Assembly (NCBI RefSeq): GCF_002584985.1
Contig: NZ_NUPZ01000019.1
Location: 17,752 to 81,751, forward strand
Direction of reading: 5' to 3'
Length of the DNA stretch: 64,000 nucleotides
Origin: Bacillus sp. AFS029637
Lineage (GTDB): Bacteria > Bacillota > Bacilli > Bacillales > Bacillaceae_G
Shown: positions 60,488-64,000 of the stretch, piece by piece
How positions within the stretch are numbered: position 1 is the stretch's first letter
Layout of the letters: every line of letters begins with the position of its first letter
Translations under genes and position numbers: made by a program
Notes under the pieces: generated by a model
Told to the model about the DNA's origin: nothing
The model's input: the letters and a program-made list of their open reading frames with translations, nothing else
Database searches by the model: none

Positions 60488-61888
60488 TTATCTGAAAGGT
60501 ACAAACTTCCATGAGCTAGGTTTTTGTGTTTTTTCACCTAGTACAATCCAACTTTTCTCTGCATTTATATTCTCATAATTTAATGGATAGCCATCTGTAA
60601 AAATATTATATTCTGTAGGATTATCTGGGTTAATTTGAATTTTAAAGTCGGCTAAACTATCAGATTTTTGAGCAAGGTGAATCCAACTCGAATAATTAGA
60701 CCAATTTAAATATTGAAATTGATCATAATTCGAGTGCTTCATGCGAAGATATATACTCTCCCCATGGTGTAGCTTTGCATCATTTTCTTTGTAGAACTCA
60801 AATTCTATAGGTGTACCAGATAAAGCATTGTTCTCTTTATTTGCAAGTAAAACATAATCGTAACGGTTTAACGCATACCATTCAAATGCTAGCCCTTGAT
60901 AAGGTGATTCACTTGGTACGATATAATAGCTTTTCCCTGCTTCTATGAAGTTTCCTGCTATATCATAGATTAATGCAGTCTCTATACTTGGAGCTTGCAC
61001 ATTTTTAGCAAACATCTTAAACCAAAGATTTAAGAAACCTGCTGTATTACGCTGAGCTTCTCCTAAGCTTCGCTGCACAGCTGGGGTAACCATTTCTTGC
61101 CACAATTGCGCCTTACCGCTATTGTAATACTCAAATGTTTTATCATTAGCAATATTTTGGATTTCAGGTTTAGCTAGTTTGGCTGCATAATCAATCCATT
61201 CTTCAGGTGTAGATAGAGAATCGTTATAATTCCCTCCATTATTGACTGCAAATTGATTTTGAATGGTTGTAACATAATTTTCAAAGTAGCTATGATATTT
61301 TATAGCTCTCGTATCAATTGCGGTAAAATTAGCTGCATGCATAGGTTGTGTCGCATCTGTAAAGTAGTGCGTGGCTACCCCTAAGTAATAGAAAGCTTTT
61401 TCATAGTCTTTATTTCGTAAATGTTCTCCAGATTCATAAAAGTATTTCTTGCCTTGTGTAAGAGCGGTTGGATCTGTTTCTCCTCTATAATTTTCTTTAG
61501 TATCAGGATCATAAAAATGGGATTTCCATCCGCCTTTAAAAACGCCGCCTATTCCCGTTCCACCATCGTTAAACTCTGCATTATAATCTGCATCATATAA
61601 TCCTTTAGAAAATAGATCTTTATATTGCGGATAATTTAAGAACTCCACAGCCTGCTTATTTGCTTCAACATTAGATTCTGTTTTCATAATTTCAATAGCT
61701 TGTTTTGCAATCCATAAATGTGTACTTTTATCAGAATGATACGGAGCTTCTGCAGACCATCGTGCAGTGATAGGATCAGTCTCAGTTAAATCAATTTGAT
61801 CGAGATGAGCATAGCTACTTTGAGGGGCTACTCCTAAAATAGTTAAAGTCATTCCAGCTATACATAGTGTTGATGTGATTTTTTTCAT
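60488..61888 (-). CDS. Zinc-dependent phospholipase C with extra C-terminal beta domain
   Basis: 466 residues. Signal peptide (about 1-27), then TARWSAEAPYHSDKSTHLWI, with the mature Trp as in PC-PLC. The zinc ligands are kept: LYDADYNAEF, KSHFYDPD, VATHYFTDATQPMHAANF and YHSYFENY. The catalytic domain ends near 295 (GFLNLWFKMFAK). About 170 further residues follow (YDIAGNFIEAGKSYYIVPSE ... DFKIQINPDNPTEYNIFTDG), beta-rich, which ordinary B. cereus PC-PLC lacks. The layout is like clostridial alpha-toxin (catalytic plus membrane-binding domain), though I cannot show that the tail is a PLAT domain. No PlcR box is seen in the 80 bp upstream. Confidence 0.88.
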   Translation of the reverse strand: MKKITSTLCIAGMTLTILGVAPQSSYAHLDQIDLTETDPITARWSAEAPYHSDKSTHLWIAKQAIEIMKTESNVEANKQAVEFLNYPQYKDLFSKGLYDADYNAEFNDGGTGIGGVFKGGWKSHFYDPDTKENYRGETDPTALTQGKKYFYESGEHLRNKDYEKAFYYLGVATHYFTDATQPMHAANFTAIDTRAIKYHSYFENYVTTIQNQFAVNNGGNYNDSLSTPEEWIDYAAKLAKPEIQNIANDKTFEYYNSGKAQLWQEMVTPAVQRSLGEAQRNTAGFLNLWFKMFAKNVQAPSIETALIYDIAGNFIEAGKSYYIVPSESPYQGLAFEWYALNRYDYVLLANKENNALSGTPIEFEFYKENDAKLHHGESIYLRMKHSNYDQFQYLNWSNYSSWIHLAQKSDSLADFKIQINPDNPTEYNIFTDGYPLNYENINAEKSWIVLGEKTQKPSSWKFVPFR

Positions 61889-61975
61889 TTTTTGTTCCTT
61901 TCTAAATATAAAGATATAATTATTTTAAAGGTAGTAATATAAACTTATACTATGATACTTAACTTTATTTTCTTA

Positions 61976-64000
61976 TTATTGATGTGATTGCCCATTTAAA
62001 ATTGCATTATATAAAAACTGTGCATACTGTTCCCGTGTAACTTTCATATCCGGAGCAAATTTCCCTTCACCAATACCTGCTGCAATATGGTTCGATTGTA
62101 TGGCACTAATTGCATCTTTTGCCCATGAATTCGCTGGAACATCGTTGAAATTATGCGGAGCCTTCACATTTAATCTAAAAGCTTTCGTAATAACTTGAGC
62201 CATTTCTGCACGTGTTATTGCAGCTTTTGGTCTAAAGTTTCCTTGATGATCGCCTTGGAAAATCCCTAGCTTAGTTAAAGCTAGTATTTCCTCAGAAAAC
62301 ATTGTTGAATTTTTATCGATATCTCCGTATGGATTTTCATATTTATCTTGTTTTTCTATATGCAAAGTACGGTAAATTAATGCAGCCACTTGTTCACGTG
62401 TTACATTATCACCCATACCAAATATTCCATTCCCATAACCTGCAATAATCCCTTCATTCGCTAAATGATAAATCGCACTAAATGCCCAGTGTTCTTGTGG
62501 GACATCCTTAAATATAATTCTATTTACTCCAGCATCAATTGTTAAATCATTATGTAAAAGAGTAATCGCATCTGTTACCCCAGCCTCACTTACATTAGAG
62601 TCAACTGTTACATTTTGCCCACTTTGTTTTGGCATGAATATATACCCGGTAAGCTTCTCTACTTGTACACGATATGTGTTTTCTATTAATCCATCAAACA
62701 AATAGTGGCCTTCTTTATCTGTTTTTACTTCTTTTAATCTATTCCCATCTTTATTTAACAGTTGAACACGAACACCTTCCATTCCTTTTTCACTTTGATC
62801 TTGAATACCATTTTGGTTACCATCATCCCATACTCGGCCACCTAATTTGAGCACATTCGCTTTAACAGGCTTAGAATCAGTTGCTTCCCAAATAGGAGCG
62901 ATTAATATTGGATAGTTCAAAGTTTCTATTTTTTGCCGCGTTTCTTGCGATGCTTTTAGGCCCCATTGATCAAAAAATGGTAGTAAATTTTGTTTCGCTA
63001 CTTTCGATGTATTATAAATAAATGCTTGTATTTTCTCTTCATCCGTTTTTGGAAGTTGATCTTCTGGTAATTCACGGTATAGTTTGTGAAGATTTGGATA
63101 AAAATCATCACCATATGCTAATTGAAGTTGCCAAATCAGCACAAGCTTCACGAACAAGTCATCAATTTTTTTATAATCTTTATCTGTTTGTTTTAAGTAT
63201 GCAAAAGCTTTATCGTAATCTCTCTCTTTTTCTAAACGCGTCGGTTGATTCGGGAATAATTGCTTTTGTGCAGCTAAAGAGTATAAGTTAACTGTAACTT
63301 CAGTCATTCCTCTCAAATCATGATTCCACGTCCATGGGTATTGTTGTCTTGCGTGTCCCGCTTCATGCAGTTGTCCCCATCCAAATTTATTTACATTTAA
63401 AGCACTTTCGATTGCATTACCAGCAGTGGTAAATGCAGCTCCATCCAAACTTGCATACATACCCCAGTCTGGTTTGTTAGGATTTTCTACAAAAGCCCAA
63501 ATGCGACGAGTCGAACGATGTATAGGATTTGGGTCTTTTTCAGATAACCCTGATATCTTATCTTGTGCTCGAATCATTTCATCATATTTTTTTAATAGAG
63601 GAATAGGATCTTGATCCACAATATATTTCTTGGCACTACCCTGCGTAACAGTAAGTACTGCTTTTTCTGATTTCAATTGTACCGCATGTGCATCTGGATA
63701 CTTGTTCATCATCGCAATCCAGTCTTCTTTCGTATGCTTCCCTAGTTCAAAGAATGGAACAGGGCTTCCGCCTTGTGTTACTTTCACCTTAACTGTTCCT
63801 GTATCTTGAGGATTATCAAATCCTATTAAACCACCGTTTGGAGAGGAGATAGTATTAGAACCAGGAGAAAGATTAACTTCTTTTCCCCATTCTTTATCAT
63901 ATTGATGCGTCCCAATAATCGCTCTAACCATTTGTGTTCCTGATACTTCAATTGTAACTTGTTCATTCGGTTTTACATAAATTCCTGTTGGCATATAGGT
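61976..64000 (-). CDS. Secreted M60-like (enhancin-type) zinc peptidase with SLH anchor, 5' end outside the window
   Basis: At least 672 residues; a signal peptide is missing, and the frame continues to the edge, so the true start is likely outside. The N-terminal part (PTGIYVKPNEQVTIEVSGTQ) is the accessory beta domain of peptidase M60. GQLHEAGHARQQ gives HExxH. A SdrD-B-like domain follows (GGRVWDDGNQNGIQDQSEKG ... EGHYLFDGL). Three SLH domains (VPQEHWAFSAIYHLANEGII, YGDIDKNSTMFSEEILALTK, DVPANSWAKDAISAIQSNHI) close the protein and anchor it to the wall polymer. M60 members act on mucin-like glycoproteins. Confidence 0.88.
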   Translation of the reverse strand, partial: TYMPTGIYVKPNEQVTIEVSGTQMVRAIIGTHQYDKEWGKEVNLSPGSNTISSPNGGLIGFDNPQDTGTVKVKVTQGGSPVPFFELGKHTKEDWIAMMNKYPDAHAVQLKSEKAVLTVTQGSAKKYIVDQDPIPLLKKYDEMIRAQDKISGLSEKDPNPIHRSTRRIWAFVENPNKPDWGMYASLDGAAFTTAGNAIESALNVNKFGWGQLHEAGHARQQYPWTWNHDLRGMTEVTVNLYSLAAQKQLFPNQPTRLEKERDYDKAFAYLKQTDKDYKKIDDLFVKLVLIWQLQLAYGDDFYPNLHKLYRELPEDQLPKTDEEKIQAFIYNTSKVAKQNLLPFFDQWGLKASQETRQKIETLNYPILIAPIWEATDSKPVKANVLKLGGRVWDDGNQNGIQDQSEKGMEGVRVQLLNKDGNRLKEVKTDKEGHYLFDGLIENTYRVQVEKLTGYIFMPKQSGQNVTVDSNVSEAGVTDAITLLHNDLTIDAGVNRIIFKDVPQEHWAFSAIYHLANEGIIAGYGNGIFGMGDNVTREQVAALIYRTLHIEKQDKYENPYGDIDKNSTMFSEEILALTKLGIFQGDHQGNFRPKAAITRAEMAQVITKAFRLNVKAPHNFNDVPANSWAKDAISAIQSNHIAAGIGEGKFAPDMKVTREQYAQFLYNAILNGQSHQ

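Noticed and set aside
1-64000. CRISPR arrays, rRNA or tRNA genes, plasmid replication or crystal-toxin genes
   Set aside because: None was seen: no regularly spaced repeats, no rRNA-like sequence, no Rep or partition proteins, and no Cry or Vip toxin domain apart from the D-VI-type repeats.

Overview
The window is low-GC Gram-positive DNA of the Bacillus cereus group, most like B. thuringiensis or B. cereus accessory DNA. The evidence is a complete haemolysin BL operon (hblC-hblD-hblA-hblB), a PC-PLC-like phospholipase C, a PlcR-type neutral protease, five PlcR boxes, a Rap-Phr pair, and insertion-sequence debris of IS231, IS6/IS240, Tn4430 and Tn554 type. No replication, tRNA or rRNA gene is present, so plasmid and chromosomal island cannot be told apart; the density of mobile DNA favours accessory DNA. 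Layout: 0.8-4.4 kb holds a Tn554-type tnpABC set. 4.7-16.7 kb is a patchwork: a VanY-like carboxypeptidase, a two-component system with a secreted PepSY-like protein, an SDR, an HD-GYP protein, a TetR gene beside a truncated efflux gene, and many decayed genes and transposases. 16.7-21.3 kb is a leftward five-gene operon: two ThiF/E1-like proteins, a UPF0756 membrane protein, a lipoprotein alpha/beta hydrolase, and a homocitrate-synthase-like aldolase fused to a cupin. 23-25.7 kb has an amino-acid permease and a dead IS6 element. 25.8-31.4 kb is the hbl operon, with scars of earlier duplication around it. 32.1-34.75 kb is a compact two-gene unit: a 23-codon peptide ending in QCVCLLLC, an intergenic terminator, and a single protein joining an E1/ThiF domain to an M3-like zinc peptidase. 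It looks like an undescribed ribosomal-peptide (RiPP) system. At 35.74-35.88 kb a perfect PlcR box drives a free-standing 21-residue hydrophobic peptide with its own terminator. 36-40 kb is a cell-envelope block (LtaS-type sulfatase, family 2 glycosyltransferase, lipoprotein). 40.7-46.7 kb carries secreted proteins. 47-49.4 kb is a two-component system followed by a DM13 gene killed by in-frame stops. 49.7-54 kb is a PlcR virulence block: phospholipase C, phr-rap, thermolysin-like protease. 54.7-56.6 kb is a BlaI/BlaR1-type pair with intact operators. 56.9-64 kb has a cardiolipin-synthase-like protein, a GNAT, a second phospholipase C with an extra C-terminal domain, and an SLH-anchored M60 peptidase cut by the window edge. 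Working together: haemolysin BL, phospholipase C, neutral protease and the 21-residue peptide all carry PlcR boxes, so they probably share quorum-controlled expression at the end of growth; plcR itself is not in the window. At least seven copies of a 120-150 bp MITE with IS231-type ends are scattered through the window, two of them joined directly to Tn4430-type 38-bp ends.
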